This document shows positions 17,434 to 26,199 of a stretch of 64,000 nt of DNA, piece after piece. This DNA is from DASXQK01 sp963724385. GTDB taxonomy: Bacteria > Pseudomonadota > Alphaproteobacteria > Dongiales > Dongiaceae. The stretch lies in contig CAVRUJ010000001.1 of assembly GCA_963724385.1 (NCBI GenBank), positions 1,488,001 through 1,552,000 of the forward strand. The letters run 5' to 3'. The stretch's first letter is position 1. The number at the start of each line of letters is the position of its first letter. The position numbers and the translations under genes are program-made. The notes under the pieces are model-generated. The model was not told where the DNA came from, made no database searches, and saw only the letters and a list, made by a program, of their open reading frames with translations.

Positions 17434-17470
17434 GCGCCCCGTATGCGACGTGCATAGGGCGCAGTTTTTT
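17434..17470 (+). terminator. Rho-independent terminator of the cox operon
   Basis: GCGCCC (17434-17439) with TATGC (17442-17446) pairs with GCATA (17452-17456) and GGGCGC (17457-17462) around a five-base loop. It is followed by AG and six T residues (17465-17470). It begins 17 bases after the coxF stop and is the clearest intrinsic terminator in the window. Confidence 0.88.
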
Positions 17471-17532
17471 GCCGCGAAGTCGGCTAAGATTGGCAAGACG
17501 AAACCCAGCCAATCCATCAGGGGGCGCGAGCC

Positions 17533-18036
17533 ATGAAACTCTCGGTGTTTGCTCCGGCATTTTTCGAACAGGCGGTTCTCGGCGGTGCCGCGGTCTTCGC
17601 GTTTGCCCTATGGGCGGACGCCGCTGCGGCCAAGGACCTGCCGGACAAAGGCTTGACCATCGAAGAGGTCGCGAGCTGGCTCCAGAGCGAGGGTTACAAG
17701 GCGGAGATGCAGAAGGCCGACGACGGCACGCAGAACATCCTATCCAGCTCCGACGGGCAGAACTTTCACGTCTACATGTACGATTGCAAGGACCAGCGCT
17801 GCGCCTCGCTGCAGTTCTCGGAAGGCTTCGACACCAAAGGCACTTTCAGCGCCGGCAAGATCAACGAATGGAACCGGGACAACCGGTGGGCCAGGGCCTA
17901 TGTCGACAAGGAGAGCGACCCGTGGATCGAGTATGACGTCGATCTGGCGCCTGGCGGCACCTATGAGGGCCTGAAGGACCAATTCGGCATCTGGCAGGAC
18001 GCCCTCAGCCATTTCCGGAAATTCATCGGCTGGTAG
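17533..18036 (+). CDS. YbjN-domain protein, probably secreted
   Basis: A 167-residue protein with an N-terminal hydrophobic stretch ending near AAAAKDL that looks like a signal peptide. A YbjN domain follows (GLTIEEVASWLQSEGYKAEM ... KINEWNRDNRWARAYVDKE). YbjN-like proteins have a class I chaperone-like fold and have been linked to stress responses, but their role is not settled. It stands alone after the cox terminator. AGGGGGCG lies just upstream of the ATG. Confidence 0.75.
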   Translation: MKLSVFAPAFFEQAVLGGAAVFAFALWADAAAAKDLPDKGLTIEEVASWLQSEGYKAEMQKADDGTQNILSSSDGQNFHVYMYDCKDQRCASLQFSEGFDTKGTFSAGKINEWNRDNRWARAYVDKESDPWIEYDVDLAPGGTYEGLKDQFGIWQDALSHFRKFIGW

Positions 18037-18127
18037 CGCACAAGGGAGATCGGGTCAGCGTGAATCAAGCTGCCCCGACCACCGGCGTTGTCGCGCAGGG
18101 CGCCCACGTCGTCGGCGGGCATGCCTG

Positions 18128-19207
18128 CTACCGGTCGTCGAGCCTGTCCCAGAGCAGGAGCAGGACGGACACGCGGTTGACCGAAGCCGTCCATTCCGCG
18201 AGGTTCTGATAGTTGCCGACGACCCAGTTGAGCGCCGTCTGAACCGTTACGAAGGCTGCGGCGGCCTGCGCGACCTGGCCCAGGGTCATGGACCCGTTCA
18301 GGTAGTTGGGCGCACAGAGAATCCAGGTGATCGCCGGCGCGATGAGAAGGTTGGCATGTGAGACCAGGGTGAATCGCATGACCTGGCCGCTCAGGTCGCG
18401 CCAGCGATGGATGACCTTGTTCAGCACCATGCGAAGGCCGCGAATTCGCACATCCGACCGCCTCAGCACCTGGGGCGCGTCGCCGACGGTATGCAGCCGG
18501 CTCGCCATGGATTTCAATTCCGCCTCGGCCTGGTTCTTGCCCTCGACGGCCTGAGTCATATGCCGACAGATTGCGACCATGGCCGTGGTCAGCGAGGCCG
18601 AGTAGATGAGGACAGCGATCACCAGATAGCCCGGCAGCACGAGAGACCAGCCGAAGAGATGGATCCTGAGGACGCCCCCGATCCGCCAGAGCACGTCGAG
18701 GAAAACGGCCGCCGTCGCCAGCGCCGTCAGAAGCCCGAAGGCGAGATCGACCGGCACTTCGGTCGCCACCCTTGCATCCTCGGCGATCCGGTATTCGGGG
18801 CTCTGGCGTTCCCCGGCCACGAATTCCGGGATGTTATAGTGGCCGTCGGACAGCCAATGCTCGATCAGATGCCGGCTCAACCATTCCCGCCAGCTGCGCT
18901 GGGTGGTCATGCGGGCCCAGACGCTGAGGATGGCGAGCGCGATGCTTGCGCTCACCAGGGGCAGGAAGACCAGGGCCTGGGTCCACAGGGCCGAAGCGTC
19001 CCGGCGGCCGAAGGCGTCGAAGAAATTCCGGTACCAGTAGTTGAGGCCATACTGCACCAGGAGCTGCAGCAGGACGATGGCGACCAGGCTCGCGCTCAAG
19101 GACCAGGCGCGCCGCGCCGTTTGCCCGCGCCAGAAGCCCGAAGCGCTTTCCCAGAAACGGAAGGTCAGGTGCGTGTGATCGGGGACGGGCTGGGCCTCGC
19201 GCGCCAT
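18128..19207 (-). CDS. SbmA/BacA-like or YddA-type ABC membrane domain without ATPase
   Basis: About 359 residues, all membrane domain. The order of helices and segments such as NYWYRNFFDAFGRRDASALW, TQRSWREWLSRHLIEHWLSDGHYNI, ADVR-like RSDVRIRGL and NWVVGNYQNLAEWTASVNRV matches the ABC_membrane_2/SbmA_BacA group. There is no Walker A or signature motif. SbmA/BacA proteins are proton-driven peptide importers of ~400 residues; YddA-type relatives carry an ATPase that is missing here. An upstream TTG at 19222 would overlap the ABC exporter gene by four bases, but the ATG at 19207 has GAGGGGA before it and I prefer it. Co-transcription with the ABC exporter is clear. Confidence 0.72.
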   Translation of the reverse strand: MAREAQPVPDHTHLTFRFWESASGFWRGQTARRAWSLSASLVAIVLLQLLVQYGLNYWYRNFFDAFGRRDASALWTQALVFLPLVSASIALAILSVWARMTTQRSWREWLSRHLIEHWLSDGHYNIPEFVAGERQSPEYRIAEDARVATEVPVDLAFGLLTALATAAVFLDVLWRIGGVLRIHLFGWSLVLPGYLVIAVLIYSASLTTAMVAICRHMTQAVEGKNQAEAELKSMASRLHTVGDAPQVLRRSDVRIRGLRMVLNKVIHRWRDLSGQVMRFTLVSHANLLIAPAITWILCAPNYLNGSMTLGQVAQAAAAFVTVQTALNWVVGNYQNLAEWTASVNRVSVLLLLWDRLDDR

Positions 19208-19218
19208 GTCCCGTCCCC

Positions 19219-21000
19219 TCAACCGGGCCCGCCCGCGGCCGAGCGCGCCGGCAGGCGGGCGATTTCACGGTCGATGAGCTGGCGGTAGGCGCCGGCCCGG
19301 CGCATCAGCTGATCGGGCGGCCCGTCCTCGACGATCCTTCCCACCTGCAGCACGAGAATCCGGTCGAAGCCGCGCAAGGTCGACAGGCGGTGGGCGATGG
19401 CGATGACCGTGCGCCCGCGCATCAGCCGGTCAAGCGCGGTGCGGATCGCTTCCTCGGATTCGATATCGAGGGCCGATGTCGCCTCGTCCAACAGCAGGAT
19501 CGGCGCGTTCTTGAGGAAGGCGCGCGCGATCGCGATCCTTTGGCGCTGGCCGCCGGAAAGCTTGACCCCGCGCTCGCCGACGATGGTGGCGAAGCCCTGC
19601 GGCGAGGCCTCGATGAAGCCGAGGCAGCGCGCCGCCGCCGCGGCGGCGACGACCTCGTCGTCGCTGGCCTCGGGCCGGCCATAGCGGATGTTGTCCATGA
19701 TCGACCGGTGGAAGAGCGCGATGTCCTGAGGCACGATGCCGATCCGCTCGCGCAGGCTCTCCTGGGTCACCAGCGCGATGTCCTGGCCGTCGATCAGGAT
19801 GCGGCCGTCGGCGAGATCGTAGAATCTCTGCAGCAGGGCGAAGACGGTGGATTTGCCGCCGCCCGATTCGCCGACCAGCCCGACTCGCTGGCCGGGCTCG
19901 ACCTTGAGGTTGAAGCCCTCGAACACCTTGACGCCACCCGGATAGGCGAAGCCGACGCTCTCGAAGACCACGCCGCCCGCGCCCGGGGCGATCGGCACGG
20001 CCGAGGGGTGGTCGCGGATTTCGTGGGGCAACAGGAGGGTTCCGAGCGCCTCCGCCAGGCGGGCCATGTGCTGGGTCACGTCGACGAAGGCGTAGGCGAG
20101 CTCGCGCGTCGCCTGGAGAATGGAGAAGCCGAGGGTGCAAACCAGGACAACGTCGCCCGTGGTCGCGGCACCCCGCTGCCAAAGGGTGATCGCCCAGGCG
20201 AGCAGGCCCACCATCATCGCCACGACCATCGCCGAGTGGAACGTGCGCAGCTTGTCCATGAACAAGAGGCTGCGCCTGCGCGCGGCCGCCTCCCGATCGA
20301 GGGCGTCGCGGACGCGCTGGCTCTCGCGCCGGATGCCGCCGAAGGCGCGCACGATGGCCATGTTGCCGATGACGTCGACCACTTCGCCGTCGACCGCGGC
20401 CGCCCTTTCGGCGAAGGCCCGGTGGAGCGGCCGCGCCGCGGCGGCGAGGCGGAAGATGATGAGAACCATGGTGAGCGCCACCGCCACGAGGCCGGCGGTC
20501 ACCGGCAGGCTGACCGAAGCCAGCACCAGGACGGCGCCGACATTGCCGACGATGGGCGGCAGGACGTTCCAGGCGAACATGTTCTCCAAGGTGAAGACGG
20601 CGTTGCTGGTGGCCGTGATGCGGCTGGTGAGCGTGCCGGGCAGGCGGTCGGCGAAATAACGGGGCCCGTGGCCGGCCAGATGCCGGAACAGGTCGCTGCG
20701 CAGGTCGGCGGTGACCTGGGGAAAGGTGAGGCTCGCGATCACGCCGGAGAGCCGCGAGAGCAGGTGGTCGGCCGCGACCAGCGAAATCAGCAGGCCGAAG
20801 GCGAACCACACGGCGCCGTGGGCGGCGGCACCCTGGGACAGTCGGTCGACGAGCAGCTTGATCGCGTACTGGGTGCCGACGGCGCAAATCGCCGCCGCGA
20901 ACCCGGCTAGAAGAATGCCGGCGTGGTTGACGGGTCTCAGCCCGACATAGCGCAGGTAGAAGCCGAAGGGCCGCTTGGCGTAGCGGGACAGGTCGTCCAT
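19219..21000 (-). CDS. ABC exporter, fused permease and ATPase
   Basis: A 593-residue half-transporter. Six membrane helices (~20-310) form a type 1 exporter domain and residues ~345-575 the ATPase, with Walker A GLVGESGGGKSTVF, Q-loop VPQDIALFHRSI, signature LSGGQRQRIAIARA and Walker B ILLLDEATSALD. It would act as a homodimer or pair with another half-transporter to export lipids, peptides or drugs; the substrate is not predictable. An FNR-type box lies 66 bases upstream of its start. The SbmA-like gene follows directly. Confidence 0.9.
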   Translation of the reverse strand: MDDLSRYAKRPFGFYLRYVGLRPVNHAGILLAGFAAAICAVGTQYAIKLLVDRLSQGAAAHGAVWFAFGLLISLVAADHLLSRLSGVIASLTFPQVTADLRSDLFRHLAGHGPRYFADRLPGTLTSRITATSNAVFTLENMFAWNVLPPIVGNVGAVLVLASVSLPVTAGLVAVALTMVLIIFRLAAAARPLHRAFAERAAAVDGEVVDVIGNMAIVRAFGGIRRESQRVRDALDREAAARRRSLLFMDKLRTFHSAMVVAMMVGLLAWAITLWQRGAATTGDVVLVCTLGFSILQATRELAYAFVDVTQHMARLAEALGTLLLPHEIRDHPSAVPIAPGAGGVVFESVGFAYPGGVKVFEGFNLKVEPGQRVGLVGESGGGKSTVFALLQRFYDLADGRILIDGQDIALVTQESLRERIGIVPQDIALFHRSIMDNIRYGRPEASDDEVVAAAAAARCLGFIEASPQGFATIVGERGVKLSGGQRQRIAIARAFLKNAPILLLDEATSALDIESEEAIRTALDRLMRGRTVIAIAHRLSTLRGFDRILVLQVGRIVEDGPPDQLMRRAGAYRQLIDREIARLPARSAAGGPG

Positions 21001-21059
21001 GGGTCTCTGATATCCGCTGTTCCGGCGAGACTTATACCGCGCGGCGGCCGCGCGCGGTC

Positions 21060-21073
21060 TTGATGCAGGTCAA
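21060..21073. promoter_or_regulatory. FNR/FixK-type box
   Basis: TTGAT-GCAG-GTCAA, a TTGAY-N4-RTCAA palindrome. Its centre is ~66 bases from the ABC exporter start (21000, minus strand) and ~93 from the ArsR-methyltransferase start (21160, plus strand). The distance to the exporter resembles that of the other three boxes in this window. The neighbouring AT-rich stretch TTTGTTTATATTTAAATGCG (21125-21144) is a likely promoter for the plus-strand gene. Confidence 0.6.
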
Positions 21074-21159
21074 GGGACGGGGACGCAGGGGCGCGTTTGC
21101 CTTCTCGGAACGAGTGCATAACGATTTGTTTATATTTAAATGCGCAGTATGATGTGCCG

Positions 21160-22167
21160 ATGTCGACCTTCGATCACCTTCTCGACGGTCTCAGAGCCGC
21201 CGCCGAATCGACCCGCCTCAGGCTGTTCGCCTTGCTGGCCGAAGGCGAGCTGACGGTCGGCGAGATCGCTGAAATGCTGGGCCAGAGCCAGCCGCGCGTC
21301 TCGCGCCATCTGCGCCTGCTGACGGAGGCGGGCCTGACCGAGCGGATGCCCGAAGGGAGCTGGGTCTTCTACCGGCTCGCCCATGGCGGGGTCGGCGGCC
21401 GGCTGGTCGAAGCGCTGCTCGCCCTGCTGCCCAAGGACGAGGCGCGCCTCGAGCGCGACCGCCAGCGGCTGGCCGTGGTGCGGGCGCGGCGGACCAAGGC
21501 GGCGGCCGCCTATTTCCGCCAGAACGCCTCGCGCTGGGACGAGCTCAGCGCGCTCTACATCGACGAGGCGGAGATCGAGCGGGTCCTCATCGGCCTTCTG
21601 GGGCGTAGCGGCATCGACGACCTTCTGGACATCGGCACCGGCACGGGGCGGATCCTGAGCCTCCTGGGTCCGCGGGTCGGCCGCGGCGTCGGCATCGACA
21701 ACGCGCCCGCCATGCTGACCATCGCGCGGGCGAAGCTGACCCAGGCAGGCCTGCGCAACTGCCATGTGCGCTATGGCGACATGTACGACCTTCCCTGGCC
21801 CGCCGGATCCTTCGATGCAGTTACCATCCACCACGTGCTGCATTTCGCCGAGCGGCCGGCGGCGGCGATAGCCGAGGCGGCGCGGGTGCTCAGGCCCGAA
21901 GGCCGGCTGGTGATCGTGGACTTCGCCCCCCATGACCTGGAAGCGCTGCGCAGCGAGCACGCCCATCGGCGCCTCGGCTTCGCCAACGGGGAGATCGCCG
22001 GCTGGCTGGTCGAGGCGGGGCTGAAACCCGCAAGGTTGCGCCACCTGCGAGGCCGGACGCTCACGGTATCCATCTGGAGCGCGATCCGTCCGGCCTCCCA
22101 GATGCCCGACCAGGCGGAGGCCCGCAAGGCGCTGGACGCCGCGGGCTCCCTGGAAGCGCGGCAATGA
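21160..22167 (+). CDS. ArsR-family regulator fused to SAM-dependent methyltransferase
   Basis: About 335 residues. Residues ~5-85 are an ArsR winged helix (ESTRLRLFALLAEGELTVGE; MLGQSQPRVSRHLRLLTEAG) without a metal-site cysteine motif. Residues ~140-300 are a class I methyltransferase (LLDIGTGTGRILSLLG; GDMYDLPWPAGSFDAVTIHHVLHF). In proteobacteria this architecture next to metF or metH is associated with control of the methionine cycle by S-adenosylhomocysteine or SAM (SahR-like regulators). That role fits the four-base overlap with metF. The frame is open from 21097 but the ATG at 21160 begins the conserved part. Confidence 0.85.
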   Translation: MSTFDHLLDGLRAAAESTRLRLFALLAEGELTVGEIAEMLGQSQPRVSRHLRLLTEAGLTERMPEGSWVFYRLAHGGVGGRLVEALLALLPKDEARLERDRQRLAVVRARRTKAAAAYFRQNASRWDELSALYIDEAEIERVLIGLLGRSGIDDLLDIGTGTGRILSLLGPRVGRGVGIDNAPAMLTIARAKLTQAGLRNCHVRYGDMYDLPWPAGSFDAVTIHHVLHFAERPAAAIAEAARVLRPEGRLVIVDFAPHDLEALRSEHAHRRLGFANGEIAGWLVEAGLKPARLRHLRGRTLTVSIWSAIRPASQMPDQAEARKALDAAGSLEARQ

Positions 22168-23075
22168 CCGTGTTGCAGCAGATTCCGCGCAGCTGCCTTT
22201 CGGGCGGCGAGGTCGGCGTCTCCTTCGAGTTCTTTCCGCCGCGCAACGCGGCGGCGAGTGAGCTGCTGTGGCGCACGGTGGCCCAGCTCGAGCCGCTGGC
22301 GCCGCAGTTCGTCTCGGTCACCTCGGGTGCAGGCGGCTCGACCCGCGAGGTCACCGTCGAGACGGTCTTGCGCCTGCGCCGGAACTCGCGCATCGAGCCC
22401 GCGGCGCATATGACCTGCGTGGGTGCCAGCGAAGGCGAGATCGCGGCCCTGGCCGAAACCTATTGGGCCGCCGGCGTCAAGCGGATCGTGGCCTTGCGCG
22501 GCGACGCGCCGGCCGGTGAGGCGGGCGCGGCCGCAGGCCGCCTCGGCCGCGCCAGCGACCTGGTCGCCTGCCTTCGGCGGGTTGCCGACTTCGATATCAC
22601 CGTGGCGGCCTTCCCAGAGACCCATCCCGAGGCGCTCTCACCCGAGGCCGACCTCGACAACCTGAAGCGCAAGCTCGATGCCGGCGCCGCCCGCGCGATC
22701 ACCCAGTTCTTCTTCGACGTGCCGCTGTACCTCGGCTTCGTCGAACGGGCGCGCAAGGCCGGCATCCATCAGGACATCGTCCCCGGCATCCTGCCCATCG
22801 GCAATTTCGCGCAGGTCGCCAATTTCGCCCGGCGCTGCGGTGCTTCGGTGCCGGATTGGCTCGCTCGCCTCTTCGACGGGCTGGACGACGACCCGGCGAC
22901 GCGCGAGCTCGTGGCCGCCACGGTCGCCGCCGAGCTCTGCGCCAGCCTCTGGGCCGAGGGCGTGCGCCAGTTCCATTTCTACACCCTGAACCGCGGCAAC
23001 CTGACGGCCGCGGTCTGCCGCATGCTGGGCCTCAAGCCCCAGGCGCAGGGCCTGACGCAGCCGGTTCCGGCCTGA
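22164..23075 (+). CDS. metF: Methylenetetrahydrofolate reductase
   Basis: A 303-residue FAD enzyme that reduces 5,10-methylene-THF to 5-methyl-THF for methionine synthesis. SFEFFPPRN near the N-terminus, SVTSGAGGSTRE, HMTCVGAS, RIVALRGDAP and FFDVPLYLGFV are typical positions of the TIM barrel. It begins within the ATGA overlap with the ArsR-methyltransferase gene and is therefore coupled to it. metH is not in the window. A decayed serA fragment follows 13 bases after the stop. Confidence 0.93.
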   Translation: MTVLQQIPRSCLSGGEVGVSFEFFPPRNAAASELLWRTVAQLEPLAPQFVSVTSGAGGSTREVTVETVLRLRRNSRIEPAAHMTCVGASEGEIAALAETYWAAGVKRIVALRGDAPAGEAGAAAGRLGRASDLVACLRRVADFDITVAAFPETHPEALSPEADLDNLKRKLDAGAARAITQFFFDVPLYLGFVERARKAGIHQDIVPGILPIGNFAQVANFARRCGASVPDWLARLFDGLDDDPATRELVAATVAAELCASLWAEGVRQFHFYTLNRGNLTAAVCRMLGLKPQAQGLTQPVPA

Positions 23076-23088
23076 GCCGGGCCCCAGC

Positions 23089-23215
23089 TTCAGAACGACA
23101 GCGCCGGCGCCTGGGCCACGTCGCCGTTTTTGCGGATCCGCGCCAGGATCTCGTCGGTCACCGGCTGATCGCCTCGATGAGGATTCCCTCGATCTCCACC
23201 TGGCCCGCGCGATCG
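23089..23215 (-). pseudogene. Decayed duplicate of the serA 3' end
   Basis: 23089-23171 matches the last ~83 bases of serA (30540-30622), ending at the same stop codon, with about eight mismatches by eye. 23172-23215 matches serA 30780-30823 less well. The ~157 bases between (30623-30779) are missing, so the fragment lost them by a deletion whose ends share CCTCGATGRGG. The short translated tail VTDEILARIRKNGDVAQAPA is recognisably the ACT-domain end of SerA. Same orientation as serA, 7.4 kb away. Confidence 0.85.
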
Positions 23216-23318
23216 GTCGCCAATGCTGTGCGCGGTCGAACAGGGGCTCAAGGAGGGCAAGAACGCGATTCGCTGGATGCGTTTGTCATATTGCAGGTTT
23301 GACCCGCCCGACAGTGGT

Positions 23319-24683
23319 TCAAAGATGCAATTGCAAGGCGCGCTCGAGATACAGAATCGAGGTCCTTGGGTCGTTGTGGAAGTAAACCAAACCGTGCTGC
23401 TGAAGAAGATCGGCAACGAGGGTGCCCGGGGGAGCCTCTGTTGCGAGGATCATTTCAGTACGAAAATCATCATACAGGAAAGGCTTGCCGGCCATCCGGC
23501 AGACCAGCTTGTTGGTGCAGGCGATCGGCCCTTCGAGCGCCGCAACTCGCGCGGCCTCATCGCGCATAACGGCCGCATTGGCGTAGAACTCTGATCGATA
23601 GGCGGGATCGGCAAGGAGGAGCAACGGCTCCACCCGCTCCGTCGCCAGAATCCGTGTGATCAACAGCAGAATGATCACGGCTCGGACTCGTTGTTCGCCG
23701 ATACGCCGCACAAACGGCAGCTCCCCGCCGCGGTCTAGCGCGATGCCAAGGCAGATTGCCGCCGCGATAACCAGATCCAGCTGCGCGCTGTCGAGCACGT
23801 CCCCGCCGGTCCATTGGACAAAATGGCTTAGAATGCCGATCCCGACATAGAGCGCCAGGAATCTCGCCAGGGACGTGCGTCGGGCATGCGCCGCCCATAC
23901 CGCCCAAACGACAAGTGCGGGCAAGATCCATTGCAGCCGGCCGAGACCTGCGACGCCGCGAGCGAGGCTGTAGGGTCTGGGGGTTAACATGTTGCTGAGG
24001 AAGTGGGGACCGAAGACGGCAGTGCATATGAGAAGTGCGGCCAACACCGCCGCAATACCCACGGCGGCCGGGCGTAAGGCCTTTCGGCCATCGCGCAATA
24101 TCAACCAGATCAGCACCGTCGCCGGGATGACTATGACATTGTGCTTGTAGAAGCCTGCGCAGACCATCAGCAGGATCGCGGGGATTGCGGACTTGCCCAT
24201 CTGGTCGCGGGCCAGCCACCAAGAGAGCGCAGCGGTCATCGCCATTTCGGCGACGATTTGCGGGTCGTTCACGCCCACATAGCGGTTAAACGATCTTGCC
24301 ATGGTGGCGACGTACCATATGCCCGCGACCGCAGCGGATAGCCGACGGGCACCCAACTGTCGAACCACGCGATAGATCAATGCACCTGTGCCAAGGGTGG
24401 CCAACAGAGATAAGACTCGGCCGATGTAAAGAGCGTCCCCGAACAGCTTCTCGGCATAGCCGAGCAAATAAAACGACAGAGGCGGGTAGTTGTTGACGAT
24501 TAGCGTTCCCGGCGGCGGATAGAGTGGGCCGCTGCCAGCCGCCAGATCGGCGAAATAGGCATTCCAGCCCTCGGTCGGCGCAATCTCCAGCGGGAAGAAA
24601 GCCCGCCATAGCGGCCAAAGCAGGAAGTAGACACCGACTAGCGATAGCGCCGAAACCTGTGCCCTAGGGCCGAAGACCCGCAT
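23319..24683 (-). CDS. Multi-spanning membrane glycosyltransferase-like protein (GT39/ArnT type)
   Basis: About 454 residues with ten or more membrane helices. It has an N-terminal loop containing EGWNAYFADLAAG and PPGTLIVNNYPPLSFYLLGY, the layout of GT-C enzymes that take sugar from a polyprenyl-phosphate. The acidic residue after the first helix and the aromatic-rich NYPPLSFY loop fit the family, but the sugar and acceptor are unknown. The start is uncertain: the ATG at 24683 is chosen, with a TTG at 24701 as an alternative. The gene is isolated at the left of the AT-richer segment, and codon choice is visibly less GC-biased than in metF or serA. Confidence 0.72.
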   Translation of the reverse strand: MRVFGPRAQVSALSLVGVYFLLWPLWRAFFPLEIAPTEGWNAYFADLAAGSGPLYPPPGTLIVNNYPPLSFYLLGYAEKLFGDALYIGRVLSLLATLGTGALIYRVVRQLGARRLSAAVAGIWYVATMARSFNRYVGVNDPQIVAEMAMTAALSWWLARDQMGKSAIPAILLMVCAGFYKHNVIVIPATVLIWLILRDGRKALRPAAVGIAAVLAALLICTAVFGPHFLSNMLTPRPYSLARGVAGLGRLQWILPALVVWAVWAAHARRTSLARFLALYVGIGILSHFVQWTGGDVLDSAQLDLVIAAAICLGIALDRGGELPFVRRIGEQRVRAVIILLLITRILATERVEPLLLLADPAYRSEFYANAAVMRDEAARVAALEGPIACTNKLVCRMAGKPFLYDDFRTEMILATEAPPGTLVADLLQQHGLVYFHNDPRTSILYLERALQLHL

Positions 24684-25246
24684 TGACTTGCGCCAACCCA
24701 ACTCGATGTTGCCGTGCTGTGATTCGCCGCACCTGAGGAACAGAGTTGCCGGGATAGGCGCGAACTAGGGGCGTGCATTCTTGGCGCCACCATCCTGACG
24801 ACGATCTGACGACCTGGGTAGCGTTAGATGGGTATCAGCCCGAGGTTTGTGGCGCCCGAACTCCAAGCATCGCCGGCACGACGGCGATGGGCTCTCCCGC
24901 GACCTAGCCAGCGGGTGGCTGAAGCACTCGCCGACGGACGTTGCGGTGGCTGGACAACGCTAGGACTGAAAGTCCTTGTCGGAATTGGGTTTTGATGGGC
25001 AATAGCAGCCAGGTCCGAGCCGGGAATTTCCAAGTGAGGGCCTTCCCATTCATTGACCGTGACTCGAAACGGCCCGAAGTAGCTGGTTCGACTGCGCTGG
25101 ACCGCGGAACAAGGGAACCCGCGACAAATCGTCTCAACATCCGCTCGACGCCCTCGGGGCAGCCGTCCTAGGCTGTAACATCAAACGAATTGGTGAGAGC
25201 GGCAGGGCAGCGCCCACTGGCAAGAGTGTGATCAGGAGATTGGACG
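24684..25246. other. Intergenic region without recognised gene
   Basis: About 560 bases. Short open frames on both strands have no recognisable product. A small hairpin GGACTGAAAGTCC occurs at ~24962-24974. No tRNA, terminator or FNR-type box was found. It should contain the promoter of the secreted protein gene at 25247. Confidence 0.5.
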
Positions 25247-25843
25247 ATGCGCCTCGGTGTTGGAATCGCGATAGCGGCGTCGTTTTGCATCTTTGCGCCG
25301 ATGACTGGGACGGCTGGGACCGATTGGCAGACTATCCACGCCGCGGGCGATCCCAATATCACCATCGATATTCCGGCTGAAGTCAATCAGGAGACCGGTG
25401 TCGATGCAGAAAAAGGGCAGCTGATGGCGGTTTTCGCATCGGCGGGGGAATCGGAGTTCGTTTGTTTGTTGTATCGAGACGAATATTCCCAAAAGATGAC
25501 CCGGAAGTTTTGGGCGGCTGCGCTCAGAAGCTCCAAGATAGCGTCACTGTGCGAGAAGTCTGGCGCGAATATAAGTGAATTCTCCACAATGGGTTTCCAC
25601 TCGACGACCACCGACGGATTGCCGACGGGCAGCTGCGTCTCGAGTTACGCCGATAGCAATGAGAAAAAGCCGGGAGCCGTATATTCTCGTATGACCATCG
25701 CCGGACCAAAGAGGCTTTATTCGCTCATATGCATTGCGAGTGCCGAGGGTCGGGACGCGGCGGAGATGTATTGGGAGACTCAATGGAAGGACGTTGTTGC
25801 CCACATACAAACCAGCCTTCATTTGCCTGCTGGCGAGAAGTGA
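25247..25843 (+). CDS. Hypothetical secreted protein
   Basis: A 198-residue protein of unknown function. Residues 1-23 are a likely Sec signal peptide (MRLGVGIAIAASFCIFAPMTGTAG). The mature part has four cysteines (in FVCLLY, SLCEK, GSCVSS and LICIAS), which could form two disulfides in the periplasm. No catalytic motif is seen. Codon use is AT-richer than in the flanking genome. It stands alone between two empty stretches inside the segment bounded by the serA copies. Confidence 0.65.
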   Translation: MRLGVGIAIAASFCIFAPMTGTAGTDWQTIHAAGDPNITIDIPAEVNQETGVDAEKGQLMAVFASAGESEFVCLLYRDEYSQKMTRKFWAAALRSSKIASLCEKSGANISEFSTMGFHSTTTDGLPTGSCVSSYADSNEKKPGAVYSRMTIAGPKRLYSLICIASAEGRDAAEMYWETQWKDVVAHIQTSLHLPAGEK

Positions 25844-26199
25844 GCGCTATCTTGCCTGCAATAAATACCATCGGCGTTGCAGGGGTCAGTTGAGGATGTC
25901 CATGAGGCTTGCCTGAGATTGGTCTAAGCCAGCGCCGTTTGTCCCAGCTTCAGTCCGAACAATTTCCTCGGCGCCGCGATCTCGGCCATCTGGAAGGCGG
26001 AAAAGCGGCCGTGTCTCTCGAGCGGGACAGCATCGTGAGGAAGCATAGACCGTCCCCGACCAGGGATCGCGAAACCTCTACCGCCACCACCACAATTGCT
26101 CTCGCTGATCGAAGAGCCACGCTGGGGAACCCCTGTTGAAAGCCGTTGTCTCGGGCTCACGGGGCTATTGGATCGGGAATTCCGGAGAACGGCTCGCGA
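25844..26199. other. Intergenic region without recognised gene
   Basis: About 356 bases. A minus-strand frame ending near 25924 has a coding-looking tail (RFSAFQMAEIAAPRKLFG), which I cannot assign to a family and which may be a relic. Nothing else is seen. Confidence 0.4.

Noticed and set aside
24904..25171. Possible tRNA or tRNA relic near a GGTTCGACTGC sequence
   Set aside because: The flanking bases do not form a T-arm, and no acceptor or anticodon stem can be drawn.
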